Positions 1 through 8,652 of a stretch of DNA of 53,465 nt are shown here, in pieces. Position 1 is the first letter of the stretch; each line of letters starts with the position of its first letter. Both the position numbers and the translations under genes were made by a program. The DNA comes from an uncultured Erythrobacteraceae bacterium (lineage in GTDB: Bacteria > Pseudomonadota > Alphaproteobacteria > Sphingomonadales > Sphingomonadaceae), in the NCBI GenBank assembly GCA_946482075.1, contig CAMLQG010000010.1:1-53465 (forward strand), given 5' to 3'. The notes under the pieces were generated by a model that was not told the DNA's origin, made no database searches, and saw only the letters and a program-made list of their open reading frames with translations.

Positions 1-55
1 AGGCGCCAAACTTCACACCAAAATACCGGCCCAAATATGCAGGGCTGAAATCCAT
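1..55 (-). CDS. 5' end of an unidentified gene running off the left edge
   Basis: An ATG at 55 reading leftwards opens 18 codons (MDFSPAYLGRYFGVKFGA) without a stop before the window ends. A GGAGG sequence lies five bases upstream of the ATG, which supports a real translation start. The gene is oriented like bioA, which ends 85 bases upstream of it, so it could be the next gene of the biotin operon or a separate unit. Too little is visible to assign a family. Confidence 0.4.
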   Translation of the reverse strand, partial: MDFSPAYLGRYFGVKFGA

Positions 56-140
56 GACATCCTCCACACCGCTTCTATCCCGCGCTTGCGCCCTTCCATG
101 CCGCAAGGCGCGCCGCTCTCCAAGAGGGGATGCGGAATCT

Positions 141-1394
141 TCAGTACGAAAGGCACTCATCCGCCGCATGCCGGATCGCGGCATAGACCGCATCGAGATC
201 GGCATCGTCGATGCAATAGGGCGGCATCACATAGACCGTATTGCCCAGCGGCCGCAGCAGCACGCCCGCCTCGCGGAAATGCGCGAGCAGGCGCGGCCCG
301 AGATCGGAGAGATAGGCCGCATCCGTCCCGCCCAATTCCATCGCGGTCACCGTGCCGCAGCGGCGCGGGTTGGAAATGCCTTCATGGCCGGACAGCAGGC
401 CCAGCCGCACTTCCTGCCCCATGGCGAGCTTTTCGACACGCTCCGGGACCGGCTCTTCCCGCCAGATCGCGAGATTGGCGGCGGCAGCGGCGCAGGCGAT
501 CGGATTGGCGGTGTAGCTGGAAGAATGGAAAAACGTCCGCGCGCGATCGGTCGAATAATGCGCGTCCCATACCGCCTCGCTCGCCAGGGTGACTGCGAGC
601 GGCAGCACTCCGCCCGTCAGGCCCTTGGACAGGCACAGGAGGTCGGGCACGACACCCGCCTGCTCGCAAGCCAGCAGCGTGCCCGTGCGGCCCCAGCCGG
701 TCATCACCTCGTCTGCGATGAACAACACGCCATGCGCCGCGCAGATCGCGCGCATATGGGCCAGCACATGCGGGAGATAGACCAGCATTCCGCCCGCCCC
801 GAGCAGCAGCGGTTCCACGATGAAGGCTGCCGCGCCCGCCCGGCATTCCGCGTCCAGCGCGTCATAGGTCGCCTGCGGATCGGACGGGAATGGCACGCGC
901 CCGACATCGAACAGCAGGGGCGCATAGGACGCAGTGAAGACGCCCCGCGCGCCGACCGACATCGCCCCGATCGTGTCGCCATGATAGGAACGCTCCATCA
1001 CCACGATACGGTGGCGCGGCTCGCCTCGCCCGGCCCAATATCCCAGCGCCATCTTCAATGCGACTTCCACGCTGGTGGAACCGGAATCGGAGAAGAACAC
1101 CCGCGTCAGCGCGTCGGGCATGATCGCGCGCAGCCCCCGCGCGACGTCCTCCGCCGGTTCGTGCGTCCAGCCGGCGAAGATGATCTGGTCGAGCTTGGTC
1201 GCCTGTTCCGCGATCGCCGCGGTGATCCGGGGATTGGCGTGGCCATGCGTCGTCACCCACCAGGAAGAGATCGCATCGATGATGCGCCGCCCGTCCTGTG
1301 TAAAAAGCGCCGCGCCTTCCGCGCGCTCGACCAACGGGATCGGCTCGCTCAACCCGTGCTGGGTGAAAGGATGCCAGATGGAGGACCCGCTCAC
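141..1394 (-). CDS. bioA: adenosylmethionine-8-amino-7-oxononanoate aminotransferase BioA
   Basis: PLP-dependent aminotransferase that converts 8-amino-7-oxononanoate (KAPA) to 7,8-diaminopelargonate with S-adenosylmethionine as amino donor, in the cytoplasmic biotin pathway. The 417-residue protein starts with the family's IWHPFTQH signature. It carries SSWWVTTHGHANP near residue 45, the IADEVMTGWGRTG strand that holds the PLP-binding Asp, and the Schiff-base Lys in LSKGLTGG. Length is normal for BioA. The start is a GTG at 1394 that overlaps the TGA of bioD (GTGA), so translation is probably coupled. It is the last clear gene of the GNAT-bioF-bioD-bioA operon. No bioB is in the window. Confidence 0.96.
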   Translation of the reverse strand: MSGSSIWHPFTQHGLSEPIPLVERAEGAALFTQDGRRIIDAISSWWVTTHGHANPRITAAIAEQATKLDQIIFAGWTHEPAEDVARGLRAIMPDALTRVFFSDSGSTSVEVALKMALGYWAGRGEPRHRIVVMERSYHGDTIGAMSVGARGVFTASYAPLLFDVGRVPFPSDPQATYDALDAECRAGAAAFIVEPLLLGAGGMLVYLPHVLAHMRAICAAHGVLFIADEVMTGWGRTGTLLACEQAGVVPDLLCLSKGLTGGVLPLAVTLASEAVWDAHYSTDRARTFFHSSSYTANPIACAAAAANLAIWREEPVPERVEKLAMGQEVRLGLLSGHEGISNPRRCGTVTAMELGGTDAAYLSDLGPRLLAHFREAGVLLRPLGNTVYVMPPYCIDDADLDAVYAAIRHAADECLSY

Positions 1395-1999
1395 AGCGTG
1401 ATGTCCTGCGCGAATGCAGCTTGTAAGCTTTCCGCGTCCAGCGGATCGAGCCAGGGAAGCCGGCCAAGCGAACGGACCTGCCCGATCCGACAGATCGTAT
1501 CCTGGCTGTCCGCCGCTTCCTCCCCGATGAAAGCGATGCCGTGGATCGGCACGCCGCGCGCCTGGAGCGCCTCGATCGTCATCAGCGAATGGCTGATCGT
1601 GCCCAGCGCGGTGCGCGCGACGATGATCGTGGGGAGGCCCCAGCGCGCGAAGAGATCGGCCGCCAGCAGATCGTCGCGCAGCGGCACCAGCGCTCCGCCC
1701 GCGCCTTCCACCACCAGCGGGCGTTGGTCCGGCAGGGAAAGCGCACCGTCCTCGATCCGCACGCCATCGATTGCGGCCGCGCGATGCGGGGAACAGGGCG
1801 TGGTCAGGCGATAGGCTTCCGGCAGGATGCGGTCCGGTGCGAGGCCGGACAGCGCCGCAACCCGGCCAGCGTCCCCGCCATCCTCCAGCCCCGCCTGCAC
1901 CGGCTTCCAGTACCAGCCGTCGAGACGGCCGGCGAGGCCGGCGGCGAAGATCGTCTTGCCGACATCGGTATCGGTGCCGGTGACGACGAAGCCGGTCAC
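1391..1999 (-). CDS. bioD: dethiobiotin synthase BioD
   Basis: ATP-dependent synthetase that carboxylates 7,8-diaminopelargonate and closes the ureido ring to give dethiobiotin. The N-terminus carries the P-loop GTDTDVGKT. Further on, VVEGAGGALVPL matches the conserved 'EGAGG' substrate loop. The protein is about 202 residues, typical of the family. I chose the GTG at 1999 because it overlaps the bioF TGA (GTGA) and puts the P-loop about seven residues from the start. A longer in-frame reading further upstream is only antisense or out-of-frame to bioF. The stop overlaps the bioA GTG in the same way. Confidence 0.94.
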   Translation of the reverse strand: MTGFVVTGTDTDVGKTIFAAGLAGRLDGWYWKPVQAGLEDGGDAGRVAALSGLAPDRILPEAYRLTTPCSPHRAAAIDGVRIEDGALSLPDQRPLVVEGAGGALVPLRDDLLAADLFARWGLPTIIVARTALGTISHSLMTIEALQARGVPIHGIAFIGEEAADSQDTICRIGQVRSLGRLPWLDPLDAESLQAAFAQDITL

Positions 2000-3123
2000 G
2001 CCAGCACCTGAGCCAATGTGGAGGCGAGCGCGCTCACATCCTCCTTCGAGGCGTTCAGCGTCAGCGAGATGCGCAGGCGCGACGTGCCGGTGGGCACGGT
2101 CGGCGGGCGAATGCCGCGCACGTCGAAGCCGGCCTCCTGCAGCCTGCGCGCCACGTTCATCGTGCACGCATCCTCGCCCAGCACCAGCGGCAGGATCTGC
2201 GAACCCGCAGCGCTCGCGCCCAGGGGGACGAGCGCTTCCTCCGCATGGCTGACCAGCGCATGGAGGTTCTGTCGCCGCTCGGGCTCGTCCACCAGGATGC
2301 GCAGCGCCTCGCGCGTCGCGGCCGCCAGCAGAGGCGACGGCGCGGTCGAAAAGATGAAGCCGCGCCCGCGATTGACGAGGAAATCCGTCACCACGCGCGG
2401 CCCGCAGACCAACGCGCCTTCGCAGCCCAGCGCCTTGCCGCAGGTGCGCAGCGCGATCACGTTCTCCCGCCCGTCGAGGTGGGCGGCCAGCCCGCGCCCG
2501 TCCGGACCGAACACGCCGGTGGCATGGGCTTCGTCCACCAGCAGCACGCCGTCCTGCGCATCGGCCAGCGCGATCAGATCGTCGAGCGGGGCCTGGTCGC
2601 CATCCATCGAATAGAGGCTTTCGACCAGCAGCCATACGCGGCCCGTCCCGCCCTTGCTGCGCCAGCGGGCAATGGCATCGGCAAAGCTCTGCGGGTCATT
2701 ATGTTCGGCCACCACCTGGTCCGCACGGGACAGGCGCATGCCTTCATGCGCGCTGGCGTGCACCAGCCGGTCATAGACGATGAGATCGCCCTTGGCCGGC
2801 AGCGTGGAGACCAGCGCCGAGTTCGCACCATAGCCATTGGCGAAGAACAGCGCGCTTTCGCATTTGAAGAAACGCGCGGCCTCGGCCTCCAGCAGCTCGT
2901 GCTCCGGCGCATTGCCGCGCAGCAGGCGCGAACCGCCCGAGCCGATCGGCACGCCGCTCGCCAGCGCACGCTCGATCGCCCGGCGCAGGCGCGGCTCGGA
3001 CGCGAGCGCGAGATAATCGTTCGACGCGAAATCCACGCCTTCGCGCGGGCGGAGTTCGCGCAGGCGAGCTCGCGCGGCAAGGGCAGCAAGATCGTCAGCC
3101 TGGGATGCGAATGGGCCAGCCAT
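1996..3123 (-). CDS. bioF: 8-amino-7-oxononanoate synthase BioF
   Basis: PLP enzyme of the alpha-oxoamine synthase family; condenses a pimeloyl thioester with L-alanine to give KAPA, the first ring-assembly step of biotin synthesis. The 375-residue sequence shows DFASNDYLALASEPR near residue 31, the FFANGYGANSALVSTL segment, the PLP-binding LLVDEAHATGVFGPDGRG, and the Schiff-base Lys in ALRTCGKALGCEGALVCG. Family-typical length. It starts 17 bases after the GNAT gene and ends in a GTGA overlap with bioD, so it lies in the middle of a tightly packed operon. A 5-aminolevulinate synthase is less likely given the bioD-bioA neighbours. Confidence 0.93.
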   Translation of the reverse strand: MAGPFASQADDLAALAARARLRELRPREGVDFASNDYLALASEPRLRRAIERALASGVPIGSGGSRLLRGNAPEHELLEAEAARFFKCESALFFANGYGANSALVSTLPAKGDLIVYDRLVHASAHEGMRLSRADQVVAEHNDPQSFADAIARWRSKGGTGRVWLLVESLYSMDGDQAPLDDLIALADAQDGVLLVDEAHATGVFGPDGRGLAAHLDGRENVIALRTCGKALGCEGALVCGPRVVTDFLVNRGRGFIFSTAPSPLLAAATREALRILVDEPERRQNLHALVSHAEEALVPLGASAAGSQILPLVLGEDACTMNVARRLQEAGFDVRGIRPPTVPTGTSRLRISLTLNASKEDVSALASTLAQVLA

Positions 3124-3140
3124 GGGGCCGCTTTGCCGGA

Positions 3141-3740
3141 TCAGGACCGATCCGACAACCGCCTGATCCAGTACTGCATCGGCTTGGGACTTTCGCCGGC
3201 TTCGCCATGCTCCTTCCAGGCAAGCGAGGTGACGAAGCCCGGCACCGGCACATAGCCGCGCTTCGTCCAGAACGGATCGAGCGGCGCATAATCGGCCGGT
3301 CGTGCCGGATGGTCGGCCGGACGGATCACGGCAGCGAAGGTCGCGCTGTCCGCCCCGCAGGCCAAGGCCTGGGCTTCACGGTGATCGAAGAAGCCGTGCC
3401 CGATCCCTTGCCCCCGATAATCGCGCAGCAGCACGCTTTCCCCGAAATAGAACAGGCGTGAAGTATCGAGGCCATGCCGTTTGAAAGGCACGCGAAACTC
3501 TTCCTTCTGTGCCCACATCGGCGCGCCCGTGGCGGCGCCCACGACGCGGTCTCCATCGAAGGCGGCGACCAGGACCGCATCGGGCGCGACGGTGAATTCC
3601 CTCAGGTAACGCGCCTCATACTCCGCATCGCCCTCGTAAAGGTAAGGGAAGTCGCGGAACACCGCGATCCGCAGTGCGGCAAGGTCGCCCAGCCACGCGG
3701 CGATTTCATCTCCGGTAAGCGAACGAAGAATTACCGTCAT
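3141..3740 (-). CDS. GNAT-family N-acetyltransferase, first gene of the biotin operon
   Basis: A 199-residue acyltransferase of the GNAT fold. Visible elements are the central strand VLVAAFDGDRVVGAATGAPMW, and the acetyl-CoA pyrophosphate loop in the segment DYRGQGIGHGFFDHRE (R/QxxGxG/A type). The ATG at 3740 is preferred over an upstream in-frame ATG at 3788 because the domain begins directly with MTVILRSLTGDEI. It lies 17 bases ahead of bioF on the same strand, so it is co-transcribed with the biotin genes. Whether it has any role in biotin metabolism is unknown; the substrate cannot be told from sequence. Confidence 0.85.
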   Translation of the reverse strand: MTVILRSLTGDEIAAWLGDLAALRIAVFRDFPYLYEGDAEYEARYLREFTVAPDAVLVAAFDGDRVVGAATGAPMWAQKEEFRVPFKRHGLDTSRLFYFGESVLLRDYRGQGIGHGFFDHREAQALACGADSATFAAVIRPADHPARPADYAPLDPFWTKRGYVPVPGFVTSLAWKEHGEAGESPKPMQYWIRRLSDRS

Positions 3741-3924
3741 GTTCCGAACCTCATGGGAACATTTTCCCTGATCGGGGACCAATTGCAATTCGGGCGGATT
3801 CGCCTATAGGGTGCGCAAACGCCCCGGCCCCGCACGAAAAGCCAGCGAAAGCGGCATTCGTTCACGCCGGGGCGAGTCATTTGAAGGGCCCCAGACAGGC
3901 CTGCTGCCCGGTAAGGAAGTTCCC

Positions 3925-4710
3925 ATGACCCGTCGCCGCCAGATCTATGAAGGCAAGGCCAAGATTCTCTACGAAGGCCCCGAGCCCGGCACGCTGATCC
4001 AGTATTTCAAGGATGATGCCACCGCCTTCAACGCCCAGAAGAAGGGCACGATCAATGGCAAGGGCGTGATCAACAATCGGATTTCCGAATATGTCTTCAC
4101 CCGGCTGAGCCATATCGGCATTCCCACACACTTCATACGTCGTCTCAACATGCGCGAACAACTCGTTCGTCAGTGTGAGATTATCCCTATCGAAGTGGTA
4201 GTGCGCAATGTCGCTGCCGGCTCGATCTCCAAGCGCCTCGGCATCGAGGAAGGGGAACCCCTGCCCCACACGCTGATCGAATATTACTACAAGGACGATG
4301 CGCTGGGCGACCCGCTGATCGCGGAAGAGCACATCGCCTGCTTCGGCTGGGCGAGCAACGAGGAGATGCAGGACATTTCTTCGATGGCGATCCGGGTGAA
4401 CGATTTCATGAGCGGGATGTTCGCCGGGATCAATATCCGCCTGGTCGACTTCAAGCTGGAATTCGGCCGCATCTGGGACGGCGATTATTCGCGCGTGATC
4501 CTGGCGGACGAGATCAGCCCCGACGGCTGCCGCCTGTGGGACATGACAACCGGCGAAAAGCTCGACAAGGATCGCTTCCGCCGCGATCTCGGCGGCGAGG
4601 AAGAAGCCTATCAGGAAGTCGCCCGCCGGCTCGGCCTGCTGCAGGACGATAGCGGTCCGGGCGAGATCTTCGATCTGTCCACCCACCGCCGCCTGCGCGG
4701 GAAGAAGTAA
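3925..4710 (+). CDS. purC: phosphoribosylaminoimidazole-succinocarboxamide synthase PurC
   Basis: ATP-dependent SAICAR synthetase of purine biosynthesis; joins aspartate to CAIR. The 261-residue protein begins [15 protein letters not shown], the nucleotide-binding signature of PurC. It continues with [17 protein letters not shown], the substrate loop [15 protein letters not shown], the KDDALGDP motif, and [10 protein letters not shown] followed by LADEISPD. The ATG at 3925 fits the family start; an in-frame extension upstream to 3811 has no family similarity. It is divergent from the GNAT-bio operon, so the roughly 180 bases between them must hold both promoters. A palindromic hairpin follows the stop. 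Confidence 0.96.
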   Translation: MTRRRQIYEGKAKILYEGPEPGTLIQYFKDDATAFNAQKKGTINGKGVINNRISEYVFTRLSHIGIPTHFIRRLNMREQLVRQCEIIPIEVVVRNVAAGSISKRLGIEEGEPLPHTLIEYYYKDDALGDPLIAEEHIACFGWASNEEMQDISSMAIRVNDFMSGMFAGINIRLVDFKLEFGRIWDGDYSRVILADEISPDGCRLWDMTTGEKLDKDRFRRDLGGEEEAYQEVARRLGLLQDDSGPGEIFDLSTHRRLRGKK

Positions 4711-4729
4711 GGGCGGCACAAGCCTTCTG

Positions 4730-4762
4730 CCGTTCGTCCTGAATTTGTCGAAGGACGAACGG
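4730..4762. repeat. intergenic hairpin of the sphingomonad REP type
   Basis: Perfect 11-bp arms CCGTTCGTCCT / AGGACGAACGG flank an 11-base loop (gaatttgtcga). It lies between the convergent ends of purC and the lipid-kinase-like gene, so it may act as a bidirectional terminator. The 'GTCCTGAATTTGTCGAAGGAC' core resembles palindromes repeated in many gammaproteobacterial and sphingomonad genomes; that similarity is from memory, not a search. Confidence 0.7.
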
Positions 4763-4770
4763 ACGTTAGG

Positions 4771-5661
4771 CTAGATACAGTACCGCGCGACATGCCCGGC
4801 TGCCGCGAGGCGGCCGGCGCGCGGCGGGGTGCTGTCGCCGTCGACCTGGATCGGCAGGAGGCTTTCCCCGATATCGACCGCGCGGACCGAATGGGTGCGC
4901 GCGATACCGAGCCGGTCGAGCGGCAGGCCCATCATCACCGCCAGCGCGAAGAATGTGCAGTGCAATCGCCCGGCACGCGGCATGATAACCAGTTCCACCG
5001 TCTCGCTATCCAACGCGGCCTTCTTCGACAAACGGAAGGGCCCCGCATAGTACCGTCCCCGCGCCAGGAAGATCGCTTCCGCCTGGATTTCAAGCATGGT
5101 GCCGTCAGCCAGTTCCGCACGCAGGTCCATGCGGTGGCGGGGCCACCGCCGCACAAGCTGCGCCATCGCCACGACATAGGCATAGCGTCCGATGCGCTGC
5201 TTGAGCGCAGACGAAAGATGCGCGACCGTGGCACTGTCCGGCCCGATGCTGGCGCACGCAACCACCGGCGCACCGCCGAAGCTGATCACCGGCGAACTGA
5301 TCCAGCTTTCCCGCCCTCGCGCCCAGGCTCGCGCAATCTGCGCGGCGAGCAGCGCCGGCTGGCTGCGATAACCGAGTTCCCGCGCGACGAGATTGATCGT
5401 ACCGGCGGGCGAAATGCATAGCGGCACCTTGCCCACCCGCTGGCCCAGCGCCTCCACGGTCAGGCGCACCGCGCCATCGCCGCCATGGACGCAGACCAGT
5501 TCGGCATCATCGGACAGCGCGACGCCTTCCGGCGTGGTCGCGATCATGCGCGGCAGGAAGCCATAGCTGCGCAAGGCATCGGCCAGCGCATCCAGCTGTG
5601 CCGGACGAAACCGCCCGGCGGCCGGATTGTAGACCAGATCCATCCGCACACCGTTTTCCAT
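4771..5661 (-). CDS. diacylglycerol kinase / sphingosine kinase-like lipid kinase
   Basis: A 296-residue protein of the DAGK catalytic superfamily, which phosphorylates lipid hydroxyls in the membrane. Near the N-terminus it has VYNPAAG (variant of the NPxSG opening motif) and the nucleotide loop VHGGDGAVRLTVEAL, in which the usual GGDGT reads GGDGA. Then comes SPAGTINLVARELG (PxGTxNxxAxxLG). The C-terminal QVDGDSTPP matches the QxDGE/D element of YegS-type kinases. I chose ATG 5661 (MENGVRMDL); the in-frame ATG at 5643 is a possible alternative. It is divergent from the M16 peptidase gene, and the actual lipid substrate is unknown. Confidence 0.85.
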   Translation of the reverse strand: MENGVRMDLVYNPAAGRFRPAQLDALADALRSYGFLPRMIATTPEGVALSDDAELVCVHGGDGAVRLTVEALGQRVGKVPLCISPAGTINLVARELGYRSQPALLAAQIARAWARGRESWISSPVISFGGAPVVACASIGPDSATVAHLSSALKQRIGRYAYVVAMAQLVRRWPRHRMDLRAELADGTMLEIQAEAIFLARGRYYAGPFRLSKKAALDSETVELVIMPRAGRLHCTFFALAVMMGLPLDRLGIARTHSVRAVDIGESLLPIQVDGDSTPPRAGRLAAAGHVARYCI

Positions 5662-5778
5662 GTCCCATCCATAGCTGCGTGAGAGTTGAAAAATGACGAA
5701 AATATTGCAGCTGTCGGAAAGCGGGCCGATGGCGCATTCGGTTGTCTTCGCCCCGACGGTAAGGCAGGTATCGTGGAA

Positions 5779-8616
5779 ATGAAACGCCATCGCCCGATCG
5801 CCGCGCTGCTGTTCGCCACCGCGCTTGCCGCCTGCGCCCAGCAGATTTCCCCGCCCGCCGCCACGCCGAGGCCACAAGTCACCTGGACGTTCGAGGCCAG
5901 TGACGTGCCGGTGGACCCCGCCTTCCGCTTCGGCAAGCTGCCCAACGGGATGCGCTATGTCATTCGCCAGAATGCGCGGCCGGAAGCCACCGCGCTGGTC
6001 CGCATGGTGGTGGATAGCGGCTCGCTGTCGGAAACCGATGCGGAACGTGGCTATGCCCATTTCGTGGAGCATATGGCGTTCAACGGCTCCACTCATGTGC
6101 CCGAAGGCGAGATGGTGAAGCTGCTGGAGCGCAAGGGCCTCGCTTTCGGGGCGGATACCAACGCATCGACCGGCTTCGAGCAGACCACCTATAAGCTGGA
6201 CCTGCCGCGCAACGATCCCGCCCTGCTTGACACCGCACTGATGCTGATGCGCGAGACCGCGAGCGAACTGACGATGTCGCAGGAAGCGGTCGACCGTGAG
6301 CGCGGCGTGATCCTGGCGGAAAAGCGCGACCGCAACACCTATGCGTTTCGCGAGCTGGAAGACCGGCTGCAGTTCTCCGATCCCGGCGCGTTCTATGTCC
6401 AGCGGATGCCGATCGGTACGGCCGAAACGCTGAACGCCGCCACGACCCAGTCGCTGCGTGCGTTCTGGAGCCGCGAATATGTGCCGACCAACACCACGCT
6501 GGTCGTGGTCGGCGATTTCGCGCCCGATTTGGTGGAAGCCAAGATCCGCGAGCGTTTCACGGACTGGCAAGGCGCGGCCCAGCCCGCCGAGCCCGATCCC
6601 GGTCCGGTCGATCCGAAACGCAGCGATCTGACCGACATCTATCTCGATCCCGCGCTGTCGGAGCGGGTCAGCGCCACGCGCAACGGCCCTTGGCTGGACG
6701 AGCCCGACACGATCACCCAGCGGCGGGAAAATCTGCTGCGCCAGATCGGCTATGCGATCATCAATCGCCGGCTCGAACGGATTTCGCGGAGCGCCAAGCC
6801 GCCGTTCCGCGGGGCCGGCATCGGCACCGGCTCGACCTTCAAGGTCGGACGATCGACCAATCTCATCATCGACACCGGCGACGGCGAATGGCGCAAGGGA
6901 CTGACCGCCGCCGCGGTCGAATATCGCCGCGCGATGCGATACGGCTTCACCGACGCGGAAGTGGCGGAACAGGTCGCCAACACCCGCACTGCCACGGAGA
7001 ACGCGGCAGCCTCCGCCGATACGCGGTCCAACAGCGCTCTCGCTGCGCTGGTGCTGAATTCGCTGAGCGACGAAACCGTCACTTCCACGCCGCAAAGCGC
7101 GCTCGAACGCTTCCTCGCCTTCGTGCCACAGATCACGCCGAAATCGGTGATGGCCGCCCTGAAGCGCGAGGCGATCCCGCTCGACAAGCCGCTGCTGCGC
7201 TTCCGGGGGCGCAGGGAGCCGGAAGGCGGGGCGGACGCGATCCGGGCAGCCTGGAACGCAGCCGTGGGCACGAAGCTCGAACGCGGCAGCGACGCGCAAC
7301 TCGGCGCCTTCGCCTATACGGATTTCGGCCCGCCGGGTGCGGTGGTGTCCGACAAGGTCGATCCGCGCCTCGGCATCCGCGAGGTGCGCTTCGCCAATGG
7401 CGTGCGGCTGAACCTCAAATCGACCGCGCTCGAAAAGGACACGGTGCGGATCAAGCTCAATCTCGATGGCGGATCGATGCTCGACACGGCCGGCAGCCCG
7501 CTCTCCACCGCGATGATCGACATGCTGCCCGATGGCGGACTCGGCAAGCACAGCCAGGACGATCTCCAGTCGATCCTCGCGGGCAAGAGCGTGGGCTTCT
7601 CGATCACCGCGGAAGGCGAGACTTTCGTTTCCGACGCGCGCACCACGCCGCGCGATCTCGAATTGCAGCTTGACCTGCTGGCGGCCGCGATCACCGACCC
7701 GGGATACCGGCCGGAAGGGGAAGAAAATTACCGCCGCAACATCGCGAACTACTTCGCGCGCAAGGACGCTACGCCCGCAGGGGCGCTTTCCAGCGAGATC
7801 GGCGGAATCACATCTGACAAGGACCCGCGCTTCACGCTGCAATCCGAAGCGGATTACCGTGCGCTGACCTTTGCGAAGCTGCGGGATTCGATCGACGACC
7901 GGATGGGGAAAGGCGCAATCGAGATCGCGCTGGTCGGCGATCTCGACGAGGACAAGGCAATTGCGCTGGTCGCCAGGACGCTGGGCGCGATTCCCGCGCG
8001 CGAGGCGGAGTTCCGCCCCTACGCGGAGAACCGCAACCGCGGCTTCACGGCCGACCGCAAGCCGCGCGTGATCCACCATACCGGCCCCACCGACCAGGCG
8101 CTGCTGCGCCTGACCTGGCCGACACGCGACGACAGCGATCCGCTCGACACGCTGAAGCTGCAATTGCTGGAAAAGATCGTCCGCATCGAACTGACCGACA
8201 CGCTGCGTGAAAAGCTCGGCAAGGCCTATTCACCGCAGGCGTCCAGTGCGCCGTCACGCTATTATCGGGGTTACGGCACGTTCGACCTGACGGCCTCTGT
8301 CGATGTCGTCGATGTCGACGCGACCCGCGCTGCGATCCAGGAAACGCTGGCCGAACTGCGCGCCGCACCGGTAGACCCCGACATCCTCAGCCGCGCGCGC
8401 CAGCCGCTGCTGGAAAGCTATGAGAACATGCTGAAGACCAATGCCGGCTGGATGGCGCTGGTGGACCGCGCCCAGAGCCGATCGGACCGGATCGATCGAT
8501 ACCAGAACGCCGCGAAGCTGCTGCAAGCGATCACCGCGCAGGATATCCAGACGCTGGTGAAGCGCTATCTCGGCAAGGAGGGCGGGCTGGAAGTGCTGGT
8601 CCTGCCCAGGGGCTGA
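5779..8616 (+). CDS. M16-family zinc metallopeptidase, predicted lipoprotein
   Basis: A 945-residue insulinase/pitrilysin-type peptidase with two tandem M16 halves. The N-terminus MKRHRPIAALLFATALAAC is a lipoprotein signal with Cys19 as lipidation site, so it is probably anchored on the periplasmic side. The zinc motif HxxEH is present as H94-FVE-H98 (HFVEH), and the distal Glu lies in the RGVILAEKRD region. The second half (from about residue 560) lacks HxxEH, as expected for the inactive C-terminal partner. ATG 5779 was chosen because it gives the lipobox. The gene stands alone between divergent and convergent neighbours; the substrate is unknown. Confidence 0.93.
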   Translation: MKRHRPIAALLFATALAACAQQISPPAATPRPQVTWTFEASDVPVDPAFRFGKLPNGMRYVIRQNARPEATALVRMVVDSGSLSETDAERGYAHFVEHMAFNGSTHVPEGEMVKLLERKGLAFGADTNASTGFEQTTYKLDLPRNDPALLDTALMLMRETASELTMSQEAVDRERGVILAEKRDRNTYAFRELEDRLQFSDPGAFYVQRMPIGTAETLNAATTQSLRAFWSREYVPTNTTLVVVGDFAPDLVEAKIRERFTDWQGAAQPAEPDPGPVDPKRSDLTDIYLDPALSERVSATRNGPWLDEPDTITQRRENLLRQIGYAIINRRLERISRSAKPPFRGAGIGTGSTFKVGRSTNLIIDTGDGEWRKGLTAAAVEYRRAMRYGFTDAEVAEQVANTRTATENAAASADTRSNSALAALVLNSLSDETVTSTPQSALERFLAFVPQITPKSVMAALKREAIPLDKPLLRFRGRREPEGGADAIRAAWNAAVGTKLERGSDAQLGAFAYTDFGPPGAVVSDKVDPRLGIREVRFANGVRLNLKSTALEKDTVRIKLNLDGGSMLDTAGSPLSTAMIDMLPDGGLGKHSQDDLQSILAGKSVGFSITAEGETFVSDARTTPRDLELQLDLLAAAITDPGYRPEGEENYRRNIANYFARKDATPAGALSSEIGGITSDKDPRFTLQSEADYRALTFAKLRDSIDDRMGKGAIEIALVGDLDEDKAIALVARTLGAIPAREAEFRPYAENRNRGFTADRKPRVIHHTGPTDQALLRLTWPTRDDSDPLDTLKLQLLEKIVRIELTDTLREKLGKAYSPQASSAPSRYYRGYGTFDLTASVDVVDVDATRAAIQETLAELRAAPVDPDILSRARQPLLESYENMLKTNAGWMALVDRAQSRSDRIDRYQNAAKLLQAITAQDIQTLVKRYLGKEGGLEVLVLPRG

Positions 8617-8652
8617 ACGAAGAAGGGACGCCGATGGCGCCCCTCCGGATAT

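Noticed and set aside
5662..8163. Very long open frame antisense to the M16 peptidase gene, continuous with the lipid-kinase-like gene
   Set aside because: It is a by-product of G+C-rich codon bias on the opposite strand. The kinase similarity begins only at 5661 and the rest has an Arg/Gly/Ala-rich, domain-free composition.
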